From IMG/VR virus record IMGVR_UViG_3300032770_000023, positions 1 through 62,335 of that record: 62,335 nt of DNA; one strand, given 5' to 3'. The notes under the pieces were generated by a model. That model was not told the DNA's origin. It was given only the letters and a program-made list of their open reading frames with translations, and did no database searches. Of this stretch, positions 17,783 through 26,233 are shown in pieces; the first letter of the stretch is position 1, and each line of letters starts with the position of its first letter. Source of the DNA: a virus. The position numbers were made by a program, and so were the translations under genes.

Positions 17783-19018
17783 TTAGCTGCACAAGACGCG
17801 CACGGCGCAGTTGTCTGGGTAAAGCGGGCCGAATCCCATCAGGACATCAGCACGTGTCACCTTTTTGCGCTCGATTGGATCGAACATCTCAAGCAATGCG
17901 ATTGAGATGCCCGTGTCAGGATCAGTAGCCCGCGCAGACCACTCGCAAGCCTTCGGAATTTCGAGAGGAACGCCGACCATCGCGTAAGCATCTTTCGTCA
18001 GCGCAAGGCCGTTCATTCCCGATGCTCCTGATGGCGAAGCAGTTCCGGGATAGAACGTCAGTGCAGAACCATCGGCTGCAAGCGTCGACACGTTCTGATA
18101 CTGCGAACCGGGGCCGAAGATCGCAGGCGAGATGTTGATCGTGTCAGCACCACCAGTCAGTGTGAAGTCCTGAGTGACGACGAACTGCTTCAACGTGTTC
18201 GAAATGTTGTTGCGGTTCATCGGGTTCACAGCGTAGACGGTAGCGATGTTGAACACGTCGCCAGCTTTCAGAGTGTCAGCAGCGGTTCCAGTGATGATCA
18301 ACTGAGAGCCTTGCTGATTCGCGCCCGTGACAGTGACAGAGTGTGAAGCCGCGGTTCCGGCAGTCAGACGCTGCAAGTTCACGGACTCGTACCAATCGAA
18401 GCCGCTCATCTTTCCCATCGAGCCTTGCTTGTACTGCTTCGAAATCTCGCTCGTGGGATTGAAGAACGACGCGATTGCCGGGATCAGGGAAGTTCCTACA
18501 GCCGGAGGATAGAGCATGCCCCAATCCCCGTTCTGCGGTGCTCCCTGCTCGATCAAGCGTTGACGCGCTTGCTGAAACGTAGTCATCGACGCGGGATCGA
18601 CGCCCAACTGTCCGACGATGTTCGAAGTGTTCAAGGTTGCGAAGTTCGCGAAACGGGTGTCGATCTCGTTCGCCAACTGAGCCATCAGTTTGTCGATGTA
18701 CTCTTCCTTGAACCACTCGCGACCACGTTCCATCTTCAGTGCTCGCTCTACAGAGTCCACTTGGAAGTGGATGCCGAACACTTGATTGCAAGTGACGGTC
18801 GTGTAGATGCGGTTGATAGGCTGCGGTTGGAATGCCAAGCCATTCGTCACCAACCAGCGCTGAGGAAGTTTCACGCGCACTGTTTCGCCGACGGCGAACT
18901 CGCGGTCAAACTCCTTCTCGTATTTGTGAGTAGCGAACTGCGCACAGACCAAGTTGTTCAACAACATACGCAGTGACTCGGCTGCTACCCAGTCTACAAA
19001 TTGAAAAACGTTTGCCAT
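17783..19018 (-). CDS. Major capsid protein, P22 gp5-like
   Basis: 411 aa (P22 coat is 430 aa). It lies directly after scaffold as in P22. The N-arm is helical (FVDWVAAESLRMLLNNLVCAQ), with QFATHKYEKEFDREFAVGETVRVKLPQRW. A long inserted beta region (residues 225-330, VTVTGANQQGSQLIITGTAADTLKAGD) matches the place of the telokin-like I-domain of the P22 coat family. The C-terminus has DVLMGFGPLYPDNCAVRV. GAGGA lies 9-10 nt before ATG 19018. Confidence 0.9.
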   Translation of the reverse strand: MANVFQFVDWVAAESLRMLLNNLVCAQFATHKYEKEFDREFAVGETVRVKLPQRWLVTNGLAFQPQPINRIYTTVTCNQVFGIHFQVDSVERALKMERGREWFKEEYIDKLMAQLANEIDTRFANFATLNTSNIVGQLGVDPASMTTFQQARQRLIEQGAPQNGDWGMLYPPAVGTSLIPAIASFFNPTSEISKQYKQGSMGKMSGFDWYESVNLQRLTAGTAASHSVTVTGANQQGSQLIITGTAADTLKAGDVFNIATVYAVNPMNRNNISNTLKQFVVTQDFTLTGGADTINISPAIFGPGSQYQNVSTLAADGSALTFYPGTASPSGASGMNGLALTKDAYAMVGVPLEIPKACEWSARATDPDTGISIALLEMFDPIERKKVTRADVLMGFGPLYPDNCAVRVLCS

Positions 19019-19044
19019 CGCTCAGATTCCTCTGCGAAAGCCGC

Positions 19045-20211
19045 CTATGCCCCACGAGAGGCGCGGAACTTGCGAGCATCGCGCTCGTTCTGTATCCGCA
19101 TGTATTCGGCGACGTTCTTGCTTTCGAGTGCCGCTTCAGCGTCATCTCGGGAAGCAGAGCGTCTCGCGCTCACTTCCGTGACTGGCTTCGGGAGCACTAC
19201 GGGTTCTTTTTTCGCAGCAGGCTCAGACTTCTTTTCTTCGTCAGGCGAGAGGGTCAATTCGATGTGTGTCAGCTTTCTGAAGATTTGAGCAGGAGTCATC
19301 GGATTTCCTACACGCTCGAAGTTGTAGGTTCCGTCAGCATTCTTTGTCGTCGCTTTGAGTCCCGTCATCTCAGTCAAGACTTCAGGGTTTGATCCGAGAT
19401 AGTAAGCAATCTCAGCCCCTTGATCGCTGTCGAAGATGAACGACTCGATTGGAGAACCCTTGAATATCGGTAACTTAGGGTTCTGCGCGACTTCTTTCCA
19501 ATCAGAATGCTTTTTCGCTGACTCTTTCACGCGCTCGCTGAATTTCTCGATGACGACTTTCTCGGCTTCGGCGAGTTCCCGCGCCTTCTGAGTCTTGGTG
19601 TCTTCATCTGTCCGACTCTTTTTTGCTTGTTCGTCGCGCCATGCATCGCGTTCGTCTTCGTACTTTGCGACAGCGTCGTCGAACTCACCGAGAGTCTTGT
19701 ATTTGAATTCACCAGCCTCATTCTTGTCGTCCATCTTTGGGCGGACTGGCTTCTTCGTCTCCGCAGCCGTCTGCGATTCGGCTTTCTGCTCAGCAGGCTT
19801 CTTCTCTCCCCGGAGTGATGCCAGTTCCTCTTCCAGCTTTTGTGCGCGTTCCCGTTCTTGTCTCAGATAGCCGAACAGTTCCTCGAACCGCTCGTCTGTC
19901 CTTGAAGTCTTTCCCTTCTGCGGTTTATCGGTTGCCGAATCCGATGCGGTTGCAGGCTTGGTTTTCTTTTCGACGTGAGCCGATGCGTCGTCCTTCGTTT
20001 CAGACTCAGTTGCTTCGGTTTTCTTTTCGTCTTTCTCTGCGGTCTGCGAAGCCGCTTTCTCAGCAGAAACTTTTCTCTCCGACTCAGTCGGGGGAAGATC
20101 ACCCTTCGAGCGCCAAGCGGATAGTTCCTCGCCAGTCGCTCCGTTCAGTCTGTCTTGCACTGAAATTTCAGTGTCAAGATTGTCGTTCGGTACTGTAGTC
20201 GGCGTTCCCAC
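19045..20211 (-). CDS. Scaffolding protein
   Basis: 388 aa from GTG 20211 with GAGAGGTG 6 nt upstream. Very rich in Glu, Lys, Ala and Arg with long coiled coils (residues 45-180) and a helical basic C-terminus (YMRIQNERDARKFRASRGA). That is the usual design of P22-type scaffolds, where a short basic C-terminal helix binds coat. Lies between portal and coat as expected. No protease motif seen. Confidence 0.85.
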   Translation of the reverse strand: MGTPTTVPNDNLDTEISVQDRLNGATGEELSAWRSKGDLPPTESERKVSAEKAASQTAEKDEKKTEATESETKDDASAHVEKKTKPATASDSATDKPQKGKTSRTDERFEELFGYLRQERERAQKLEEELASLRGEKKPAEQKAESQTAAETKKPVRPKMDDKNEAGEFKYKTLGEFDDAVAKYEDERDAWRDEQAKKSRTDEDTKTQKARELAEAEKVVIEKFSERVKESAKKHSDWKEVAQNPKLPIFKGSPIESFIFDSDQGAEIAYYLGSNPEVLTEMTGLKATTKNADGTYNFERVGNPMTPAQIFRKLTHIELTLSPDEEKKSEPAAKKEPVVLPKPVTEVSARRSASRDDAEAALESKNVAEYMRIQNERDARKFRASRGA

Positions 20212-20233
20212 GTTTTCACCTCTCAGTTTTGAG

Positions 20234-20252
20234 TTTTTCTACTCGGTAGAAT
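20234..20252 (-). promoter_or_regulatory. Start/stop-associated hairpin, copy 2
   Basis: TTCTAC / GTAGAA stem of 6 bp with loop TCG. Read leftward it holds the last codons and TAG stop of the portal gene (NSTE-stop) and precedes the scaffold start by about 25 nt. A normal ribosome site follows it. Confidence 0.75.
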
Positions 20253-22512
20253 TCTGATCCGGCTGAGCGTTCTGCATAGCCGTCATTCCGGCTTCATGTG
20301 CTTGATCGCTCTGCTGTTGGCTCTGTTGAATAGCTGCCTGCTTGTCGGCAATAGCGTGCTCTTGCGCATGATCTTGAGCCTGCATCGCTGCCTCGTGTGC
20401 CGCTCCGTGATTCTCTTGCCAGAACGTCTGATACATCTGCTGACGCTGTTGATCGTCTTGAGATTTCGCTTGAATCTCAGCGATCAGAACTTTGATGTCG
20501 TTTGCCAACTGCGATCTGAAGTTCTCGTTGTCCTGCTTCATCGCCTCAAGATGAATCTTCGTCTGCTGCTCCAAGACTCTCCCGGCACGATCCTCGTGAA
20601 GCGCGGCGTTCTCCTGCTGAAGTTGCTGAACGAGTTGCTGCAACTGCTGGCTTTGCGCTTGAAGCTGTTGCGGGTCTCCCGGCTCAGGAGCGAGTATCTT
20701 TACAACTTCGTCCATGATCGGACCCATTTGCTGATACTTGATCGACAATGCGAGAATCTGCTCTCTCTTCGCGGGATCAGCTACGAGCGCAGCCAATTCC
20801 TGAACCAGTGTCTTCAGGAAGTCTTGAGCAGCATCGCGTTCTGAATCCTCGTTCGGGCCGACGCTCACCGTAACGTCGAACTCTCCGAGTTTCATCTGAT
20901 AGTGATACTGATCTCCGTCTGGTCCTTGAACTGGCTGATCCGTGTTGATCTTGACGAGCATTTCCTTGCGATCTTTCTTCATGATCGGGACTTCGCGCTC
21001 GTTCACTTCCACCTTTGAGATGAGATCGTTCACGATCCTTCCGGCAGCAGCAATCGCTCTGTTATAGTTTGCGATGAAGTGATACGACCCAAGATCGCTC
21101 TGCTCGTCTAACTCCTCAATCGCTCTTCCGCTTTTGACGTTCGTGTCATTCTTTCCGATAGACGAGTTATACATCCCGATGGCACTCTGAGCAGCCTTCG
21201 CGAAACTCTCTGCGCCGATCTCAAGGTTCTGAATCGGAGGATCGAACGGATCGCGCTGCGGAGGAGGAAGCGGATTGTCGTCTGCCGTCATTCCTTCGAC
21301 TCGCGCCTTGTAGTACAAGAATGCTTTCGGAGAGCGGTTCGCGTCTTCTACTTCTTCCTCGTGTCCTTCGAATTGCCCTTCTGCCGCCATCCAGTTCGAC
21401 TTTGGAACCATAGACGCGGCTTCCATTTCGCAAGTCTTGAAGTAGTTGTAGCCCATCTGAGCATCGCGGGCATTCCGGATGAGCGATTGAAGCACACGCT
21501 TCGAACCTTGAGCCTCGTCGAGATACAACTCCTTTCCGAAACATGGCACTATCGGAATCCACTTTCCAAGCCACGCATTCTCTTCCAAGATTTCAACGCC
21601 GTTCGTGATGTACTGCACGATCTTTTTGCGCTTTGCTTCGCGTGTCTGAACTACCTTGTATCGCGTCGATCCAAACACAAGATTCTGAATGTCGCCTTTT
21701 CTTTCCAGTCTGGCTCCTTTGAGGGATGACAAAAACTCAGACAAAGGTCCGACTTTCGGGTCCATGAATTGCACTAACTCATCGTCTTCTTCCTCGACGC
21801 GCCAATACTCAGCAATCTGAATGAACTTCTCTTTGACCCATTCGGGATAATCCCCTGCAAGTCCGTCGAAGTCTGTGATCGATGCTTTCGGATACTTCCT
21901 CTTGAACTCGTTGATGAGAATCTGATCGAGAACGAAGCAGTGTTTCGCATCCGAGCAGTCGATCTCTTTGCACGCTTGATCGAACAGGATCGCGTCGGGA
22001 TTCGGAACGCGGCAAATCTTGATGATTTGCTCGAATGATTTCTCGCTCTCGTAAGCCAGAAGGATTCTCAGATAGCCGTAGGAACGCTGACAAGCATTCT
22101 CCAACATCGTGATGTAGGCATCTTGAGCCTGAGAGCGGTATTGAATAGCGCGGACGCGGTTCTCTCTGAACTCGGCGAGCTGAGCCGTTGCTCCGTATCC
22201 CGCTGGACTGATCTTGATCTCTCGCGGATGCTGTCGGACTTCATTGATGATCAGATTCGTGTACTGATTAAGAATGTCGATTGCTACGATAGGCCTGTTC
22301 AGTTGCTTGCGAGCTTCTTTCTCTTTTTCGGGCCAAGGATCGTTCGCGATGAACTTGATGTCTTCTGAGCCAGCGTCCCGGATGTCCTTGAATGCCTGAG
22401 TATCCCACTCGAAGTTCTCGACTAGTTCTTCAAGCAAGGCGTCAGATGGATTATCTCTGACGTTTATCCCCACACGAGACTGGGTATTATGAACTCGTCC
22501 GGTATCAGGCAT
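20239..22512 (-). CDS. Portal protein, P22 gp1-like
   Basis: 757 aa (P22 portal is 725 aa). Features of the P22 portal family include NPSDALLEELVENFEWDT, FIANDPWPEKEKEARKQLNRPIVAIDILNQYTNLIINEVRQ and the sequence around SFAKAAQSAIGMYNSSIGK. The C-terminal 150 residues are a Gln-rich helix (LQAQSQQLQQLVQQLQQENAAL), fitting the long barrel of P22-type portals. ATG 22512 overlaps the previous stop (TAATG). Ends QNSTE with its stop in a repeated hairpin. Confidence 0.92.
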   Translation of the reverse strand: MPDTGRVHNTQSRVGINVRDNPSDALLEELVENFEWDTQAFKDIRDAGSEDIKFIANDPWPEKEKEARKQLNRPIVAIDILNQYTNLIINEVRQHPREIKISPAGYGATAQLAEFRENRVRAIQYRSQAQDAYITMLENACQRSYGYLRILLAYESEKSFEQIIKICRVPNPDAILFDQACKEIDCSDAKHCFVLDQILINEFKRKYPKASITDFDGLAGDYPEWVKEKFIQIAEYWRVEEEDDELVQFMDPKVGPLSEFLSSLKGARLERKGDIQNLVFGSTRYKVVQTREAKRKKIVQYITNGVEILEENAWLGKWIPIVPCFGKELYLDEAQGSKRVLQSLIRNARDAQMGYNYFKTCEMEAASMVPKSNWMAAEGQFEGHEEEVEDANRSPKAFLYYKARVEGMTADDNPLPPPQRDPFDPPIQNLEIGAESFAKAAQSAIGMYNSSIGKNDTNVKSGRAIEELDEQSDLGSYHFIANYNRAIAAAGRIVNDLISKVEVNEREVPIMKKDRKEMLVKINTDQPVQGPDGDQYHYQMKLGEFDVTVSVGPNEDSERDAAQDFLKTLVQELAALVADPAKREQILALSIKYQQMGPIMDEVVKILAPEPGDPQQLQAQSQQLQQLVQQLQQENAALHEDRAGRVLEQQTKIHLEAMKQDNENFRSQLANDIKVLIAEIQAKSQDDQQRQQMYQTFWQENHGAAHEAAMQAQDHAQEHAIADKQAAIQQSQQQSDQAHEAGMTAMQNAQPDQNSTE

Positions 22513-22760
22513 TACTGAGTTTTTGGAATGCGAACTTTGCGACGTTTCGGAGCACCTGCGAACAAGTACTTGAACTCCGGAACCTTGAACGCGAGATGCG
22601 GCCTGAGCGCATCGTATGCAGGCTTGCGCTTGAGCAACGGAGTCGCGAGCAAGAATGCTTTGAAGTGTTTCAGATTCACGATGCGCTTCGCGAGCGCTGG
22701 AGCAGGATCGATCAGCGAGATGCCTGCGTCCATCAACATTTCTGCTGCTTTAGCGTCCAC
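22512..22760 (-). CDS. Small basic protein before portal
   Basis: 82 aa from GTG 22760, chosen because GAGAAG lies 5-6 nt upstream and overlap with the previous gene is short; a GTG at 22802 would add 14 residues. Basic C-terminus (APKRRKVRIPKTQ), helical middle. No family recognised. Stop overlaps the portal start. Confidence 0.65.
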   Translation of the reverse strand: MDAKAAEMLMDAGISLIDPAPALAKRIVNLKHFKAFLLATPLLKRKPAYDALRPHLAFKVPEFKYLFAGAPKRRKVRIPKTQ

Positions 22761-22923
22761 GATTCTTCTCGCTTTCTTTCTGATTACGCCAGCACTGTTC
22801 ACACAGATCGTGCTGAAGCAAAATCTTTCCCTTCAGTCCAACTAAACGTCTCGGCTTCCTCGGCGTCATCGCTGGTCGTCCGCACTCGCAGAGCCTACGC
22901 TTTCGATGGCTTTCTTCCGCCAC
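22750..22923 (-). CDS. Small zinc-binding-like protein
   Basis: 57 aa from GTG 22923 (GGAGG 4-5 nt upstream); ATG 22941 is an alternative. Two Cys pairs (LCECGRP and LCEQCWRN) separated by a basic segment look like a four-Cys zinc ribbon. Overlaps both neighbours. Many such small zinc proteins occur in this genome; role unknown. Confidence 0.62.
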   Translation of the reverse strand: MAEESHRKRRLCECGRPAMTPRKPRRLVGLKGKILLQHDLCEQCWRNQKESEKNRGR

Positions 22924-23143
22924 CTTGCCTCCGCCAGTCATAAGCGTTCGTCTCTGTGTACGAGTGCTTCCTCTGTCCGCCTCTGCCTCGCGCTACGACG
23001 GCGTTCGCTTCGCGCACGGCTCTGCCTTCGTCTCCGGTAGTTGCGAGTACCTTGTTCGCGACATCAGACCACTGACGCTTCTTTTTCGGAGTGTTCGCTT
23101 TGTGAGTGTGTCGCTTAGGTCCGTTGCTCGGTGTCCAAGGCAT
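22895..23143 (-). CDS. Conserved small basic protein
   Basis: 82 aa. The N-terminal MPW..........HT.KANTPKKKRQWSDVANKVLATTGDEGRAVREANAVV pattern is one I recognise from many phage genomes as a conserved hypothetical family with no known role. The C-terminus is Gly/Arg-rich. AAGAGA precedes ATG 23143. First leftward gene after the inserted HNH gene. Confidence 0.75.
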   Translation of the reverse strand: MPWTPSNGPKRHTHKANTPKKKRQWSDVANKVLATTGDEGRAVREANAVVARGRGGQRKHSYTETNAYDWRRQGGGRKPSKA

Positions 23144-23177
23144 TTTTATCTCTTTTCTAGGCTCGTACTAGTCAATG

Positions 23178-23186
23178 TGTTATACT
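23178..23186 (+). promoter_or_regulatory. Extended -10 promoter of the HNH gene
   Basis: TGTTATACT forms an extended -10 (TG-N-TATACT) with no clear -35. It ends 8 nt before ATG 23195, so the transcript would begin at or near the start codon and be leaderless. It gives the rightward HNH gene its own transcription inside a leftward operon. Confidence 0.5.
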
Positions 23187-23194
23187 TCGTACCT

Positions 23195-23689
23195 ATGAGT
23201 TACAGAACAGATCCTGCATACATCTTGAAAATGTCTGAGGCATTGAAGCGTTATCACTCAGCACATCCCGGCGCGAATCGAGAGAGTCTCAAGAAAGCTG
23301 AAGTTGCTCGACTCGCGTCTAAGAAATGGCGTAAGTCGATGAAGAAAGTTATGACTGCCGGACGCGAGAAAGCATGGACCTCGGAAAAGCGTCTTGCAGC
23401 GGCAAGTCGAAACATCGAAAAGGCTCTTGCTATTCCTGATCGGCGAGAGGTTTCCCAGAGAGCCGCTAAAACTGCTCAAGCAACCTATCGCAAACACAAC
23501 GGAGTATGCGCTATTTGTGAGCAACCGTGTCGTTTGTGCAAAGATCACTGTCACAGTACCGGAAGGAAACGTGGGACCATTTGCCATATTTGCAACTTTG
23601 GACTTGGTAATTTCAAAGATAACGTTCAATCTCTCAAGAACGCGATTCAATATCTTTACCGTCACACCCGATCAGATTTCCAGTTATAG
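23195..23689 (+). CDS. HNH endonuclease, recombination endonuclease VII type
   Basis: 164 aa from ATG 23195. The C-terminal 60 residues carry CAICEQPCRLCKDHCHSTGRKRG followed by CHICNFGLGNF, the zinc-anchored Endonuclease_7 HNH core with DHCH catalytic His. The N-terminal 90 residues are a basic helical region, possibly DNA binding. It runs against all neighbours and overlaps the tail of the next leftward gene by 28 nt, as a free-standing homing nuclease would. No ribosome site is seen. Confidence 0.88.
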   Translation: MSYRTDPAYILKMSEALKRYHSAHPGANRESLKKAEVARLASKKWRKSMKKVMTAGREKAWTSEKRLAAASRNIEKALAIPDRREVSQRAAKTAQATYRKHNGVCAICEQPCRLCKDHCHSTGRKRGTICHICNFGLGNFKDNVQSLKNAIQYLYRHTRSDFQL

Positions 23690-23931
23690 GCAGAGGAATC
23701 AATCTTTCCCTTTATTTCTTTTTTGTCAGCTTTCGCTGTAGAAAACCAGTCACTACAGTAGCTGTCGATCGGAGCTGGAATCTTGTCGCTTCCATGCCAG
23801 GCGACGAAGTACTCGTTCCCACACAAGCCCTTCTCCGCATCCTTGAGATACTCGCACTTCTTGCAAGACGAGCCGCCTTTCGGCACTCGCATTCCCGCGA
23901 CATGTCCTTCAGGATATTCAGGCTCTGGCAT
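23662..23931 (-). CDS. Cys-rich small protein
   Basis: 89 aa with four Cys spaced CKKCEYL...GLCGNEYF...YCSDW. The spacing recalls small iron-sulphur (HiPIP-like) or zinc proteins, but the fold cannot be decided from sequence alone. Its 3' end overlaps the convergent HNH gene. Start ATG 23931 overlaps the upstream gene by 14 nt with no clear ribosome site. Confidence 0.65.
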   Translation of the reverse strand: MPEPEYPEGHVAGMRVPKGGSSCKKCEYLKDAEKGLCGNEYFVAWHGSDKIPAPIDSYCSDWFSTAKADKKEIKGKIDSSAYNWKSDRV

Positions 23932-24115
23932 GACATAAGCAACCGCAGGAGAGTTTCGCGCACTGACAATGTTTGTGATGCTCGCAAGCGTAAGAGATCA
24001 CTGAACTGTCCGGCTGAGCGTATGTAGAATCTTTCCCGAACTTCGGCTTTCCGTTCCAGCCGCTTCCGCGTGCGCCGTCTACGACGATCTTTTCCGAGAG
24101 CGGGATCGCCTTCAC
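23918..24115 (-). CDS. Small Cys/His-rich protein
   Basis: 65 aa from GTG 24115 with GAGGA 7-8 nt upstream. The C-terminus is CEHHKHCQCAKLSCGCLCHARA, a dense Cys/His cluster likely to bind metal. Function unknown. Confidence 0.6.
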   Translation of the reverse strand: MKAIPLSEKIVVDGARGSGWNGKPKFGKDSTYAQPDSSVISYACEHHKHCQCAKLSCGCLCHARA

Positions 24116-24118
24116 GCG

Positions 24119-24427
24119 CTATTCCTCGTCTTCCTCTTCGTCATGCATCGCGTCAGGCTCATGCTCTCCGCCTTCCGCTTTCATCACTTGATGAGGAATC
24201 CCCAAGTGCTTCGCGAGATGATGAAAGAGATGTCCTTCCATCACTGGATGTTTCTCGCCCTTCGCGAAAACGTGAGTTTCCGGCGAGTGCTCGTAATGCG
24301 TGAAATGATGCTCGGCAACGTGACCACCGTTCTCTGCTTCGCTCACGCGGATGTGATCGAGTTCTTTCTTCATCCTCGGATTCATCCCGCCGTGCGCCAT
24401 TTGCGTCATTGCTTCTGCTTTCGCCAT
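24119..24427 (-). CDS. His/Glu-rich small protein
   Basis: 102 aa from ATG 24427, or GTG 24430, after AGGAG. His-rich throughout (HVAEHHFTHYEHSPETHVF, HLFHHLAKHLG) with an acidic tail (HDEEEDEE). Possible metal-binding or assembly helper. No family recognised. Start overlaps the stop of the 55-aa gene (TGATG). Confidence 0.65.
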   Translation of the reverse strand: MAKAEAMTQMAHGGMNPRMKKELDHIRVSEAENGGHVAEHHFTHYEHSPETHVFAKGEKHPVMEGHLFHHLAKHLGIPHQVMKAEGGEHEPDAMHDEEEDEE

Positions 24428-24594
24428 CACTGATTCTCCTTTTCTGAATTGTGAGGGGCTGAGTCTGTGATCTCACGCCCCTCGTCCGAAGCGGCAGTGT
24501 CGGAGGAGACGGTTGGAGCCGCTCCGGATGTCATCGCCTTCACGAGCATCTCTTCCATCACCGCGTCTAAATCTGCTGCCGAAGGAAGTCTCAT
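24427..24594 (-). CDS. Small 55-aa protein
   Basis: ATG 24594 follows the previous TAA directly and the TGA overlaps the next start. N-terminal helix (MRLPSAADLDAVMEEMLVKAM) then a Ser/Thr/Asp-rich disordered tail. Both junctions fit tight operon packing. Function unknown. Confidence 0.62.
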   Translation of the reverse strand: MRLPSAADLDAVMEEMLVKAMTSGAAPTVSSDTAASDEGREITDSAPHNSEKENQ

Positions 24595-24966
24595 TTACGA
24601 GAGCGTCCAGTTGATCTCGGCCAGAACTTGCCACTTCCCCTGATAGGCTTGCAGACAAAGATACGCTCCAGCGTGAGCAGCAGCCGTCTCTAGATTGACA
24701 TTCCCGGAACCGTCCTGAAACAGTCCCGTAGCTGTCACAGTGTGAGCGTATGCCGTAGTCGAGAAAATCTCGATGGTCACGCCGTCATCAGTTCCGGAAG
24801 TAGGAGCGGCCAGCGTCATAGCTGCGACTCCTGCCTTCGTGATTGCGTAGCTTTGTGGAGTGTGCGGGTCGATTGCTCCCGATGCCGTGATCGCGACGAC
24901 ATCGTTAAGCAGTAGCTGACCCGCCGTCTGCTTCGTGAATGCGCCTGTCTGCACTGCTTGAGTCAT
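24595..24966 (-). CDS. Small beta-rich structural protein
   Basis: 123 aa with AAGGAG 6 nt before ATG 24966. Composition (Ala, Thr, Gly, Val) and segments such as GTDDGVTIEIFSTTAYAHTVTATG and AGAYLCLQAYQGKWQVLAE suggest a beta-sandwich of the type used as head decoration. Not proven. Confidence 0.65.
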   Translation of the reverse strand: MTQAVQTGAFTKQTAGQLLLNDVVAITASGAIDPHTPQSYAITKAGVAAMTLAAPTSGTDDGVTIEIFSTTAYAHTVTATGLFQDGSGNVNLETAAAHAGAYLCLQAYQGKWQVLAEINWTLS

Positions 24967-24975
24967 AGATTCTCC

Positions 24976-25167
24976 TTAAATCGTGTCGCGCCTGATAGCG
25001 CAAGCACGCTGATGCGAATGTCCGTGAATCATTGCACAAACTGAATTCGAGTCATGCTTGTATTCATCCCGCCAGTTCGATATGTCGACTATCGTGGGAA
25101 AGTCTTCCAGCCAAACTGTCTGACTGACTGCAATCGTGCTCAACAACATGAACGCGAAGCGGATCAT
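24976..25167 (-). CDS. Small secreted protein
   Basis: 63 aa; MIRFAFMLLSTIAVSQ is a short signal peptide. The remainder is polar with two Cys and several His. ATG 25167 overlaps the stop of the previous gene (ATGA). Function unknown. Confidence 0.6.
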   Translation of the reverse strand: MIRFAFMLLSTIAVSQTVWLEDFPTIVDISNWRDEYKHDSNSVCAMIHGHSHQRACAIRRDTI

Positions 25168-25370
25168 GAGTGATGAAGCAGTCGGTTCGCCTTCGCTTTG
25201 ATCTTCGCAGCGCTGGAAGCGCTCAATTTGCCCTTCTTGACCATCTGCGTAGCACGGGCTTTCGCGTTCGCAGCGTGAGCACGGTCCGGCATCGGATATG
25301 CTCTGCGACCGGGAAGTCCGAACGTATGACTTGAGAGTGAGTTCCGCGCAGCCGTTGTCAGTTTAGCCAT
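25164..25370 (-). CDS. Conserved small basic phage protein
   Basis: 68 aa from ATG 25370 after GAGGAAAA. It begins MAKLTTAARNSL and contains RRAYPMPDRAHAANAKARATQM, the pattern of a small protein found widely among head and portal genes of phages (often annotated DUF6582-like). The short basic C-terminus suggests nucleic acid or capsid interior contact. Role unknown. Confidence 0.78.
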   Translation of the reverse strand: MAKLTTAARNSLSSHTFGLPGRRAYPMPDRAHAANAKARATQMVKKGKLSASSAAKIKAKANRLLHHS

Positions 25371-25650
25371 TTTTCCTCGCAAACAAGACTCCACACTGCT
25401 CGCACCACAGCACAGTGAAGTCCTTCAGTTGAAATGTCTCGGGATTCTGATACGAATCGTTTCCTACTGCTATCGGTGCGTTGATTTCTTTGCACGTTTG
25501 ATGTCCGTTTGGACAAGTAATCGGATTCCCGTCGCATTGCTTCGCCTTGCCATTGATCAAGACTCCCTGCTGCGGCTTCGCGAAGAGTTCTTGAGTAGCA
25601 GCAAGCATTCCTGATCCGTACCAGAACGCTGAGCGGCGAGTCATCGTCAT
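25363..25650 (-). CDS. Zinc-ribbon protein
   Basis: 95 aa from ATG 25650 (ATGA overlap with previous stop); a second ATG lies two codons on. Cys motifs: CDGNPITCPNGHQTC and LWCEQCGVLFARK. Probably zinc binding. Overlaps the next start by 8 nt. Function unknown. Confidence 0.65.
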   Translation of the reverse strand: MTMTRRSAFWYGSGMLAATQELFAKPQQGVLINGKAKQCDGNPITCPNGHQTCKEINAPIAVGNDSYQNPETFQLKDFTVLWCEQCGVLFARKNG

Positions 25651-26036
25651 AACATCGCGAGCGAGTTGCGCCCAATTACTGGCCTTTGCATCGGATCGCG
25701 TACGGGAAGCGGAGCATTCAACTGCTGGGGCTGATCGGGATTCTGCGCTGGCATCACTGGTCCGCTCCGTACTGGAACAGGCACCGAGTTTCCGAATCCC
25801 ATGTAAGGCGACATGATCGGAGACATTGGATAGGGATTCACAGGAGCTTGCGGAGGGCGATAGCCGAACTGCTGAAACGCTGGATTCGGACCCCACGTTG
25901 GCTGAGCGAAGTGCGTCGGCATGTTCGCTTGAACGGGCTGCATCGGCTGTCGCACAGGATGCTGGATAGGCTGATAGCCGTTGAGTCTCGCTCCAAGCGA
26001 GTTCACGCCGTTGAATGCTGCCTGATTAGCGATCAT
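25647..26036 (-). CDS. Pro/Gln-rich protein
   Basis: 129 aa, dominated by Pro, Gln, Asn and Met (residues 20-110), most likely disordered. Short hydrophilic ends. ATG 26036 overlaps the previous stop (ATGA). Such proteins occur among phage head-operon accessories. No family recognised. Confidence 0.65.
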   Translation of the reverse strand: MIANQAAFNGVNSLGARLNGYQPIQHPVRQPMQPVQANMPTHFAQPTWGPNPAFQQFGYRPPQAPVNPYPMSPIMSPYMGFGNSVPVPVRSGPVMPAQNPDQPQQLNAPLPVRDPMQRPVIGRNSLAML

Positions 26037-26233
26037 GTTGCTTTCTTGTTCACGATGTTGAAGACTTCTTGTTTCAAAGCCTGAGCCCTAGCGCAGTATT
26101 TCTCGCTCGCTGCGCACTCTAAGCAACAGCGATAGTGTTCATCGAGTCGTAAATACGGCTGATCAACGGGGCAATAATATACTTGACAAATCAGAATTCT
26201 GTGTTTAAAATTAGACACATTGAAGGCAAGCAT
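26033..26233 (-). CDS. Cys-rich small protein, N-terminus possibly replaced by the transposase insertion
   Basis: The credible part is YYCPVDQPYLRLDEHYRCCLECAASEKYCARAQALKQ to the stop. Upstream in frame the sequence is the promoter of the opposing transposase gene, and the only ATG (26233) has no ribosome site. Either the first codons were lost when the transposase arrived or an odd start is used. Six Cys suggest metal binding. Confidence 0.5.
   Translation of the reverse strand: MLAFNVSNFKHRILICQVYYCPVDQPYLRLDEHYRCCLECAASEKYCARAQALKQEVFNIVNKKAT
26183..26211 (+). promoter_or_regulatory. Sigma70 promoter of the transposase gene
   Basis: TTGACA (26183-26188), 17-nt spacer, TAAAAT (26206-26211), a near-consensus promoter. 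It would start transcripts about 15 nt before ATG 26234. It lies inside the 5' end of the opposing leftward frame. Confidence 0.75.

Noticed and set aside
18425-18976. Rightward 183-aa ORF within the coat gene
   Set aside because: Antisense shadow of a well supported coat gene.
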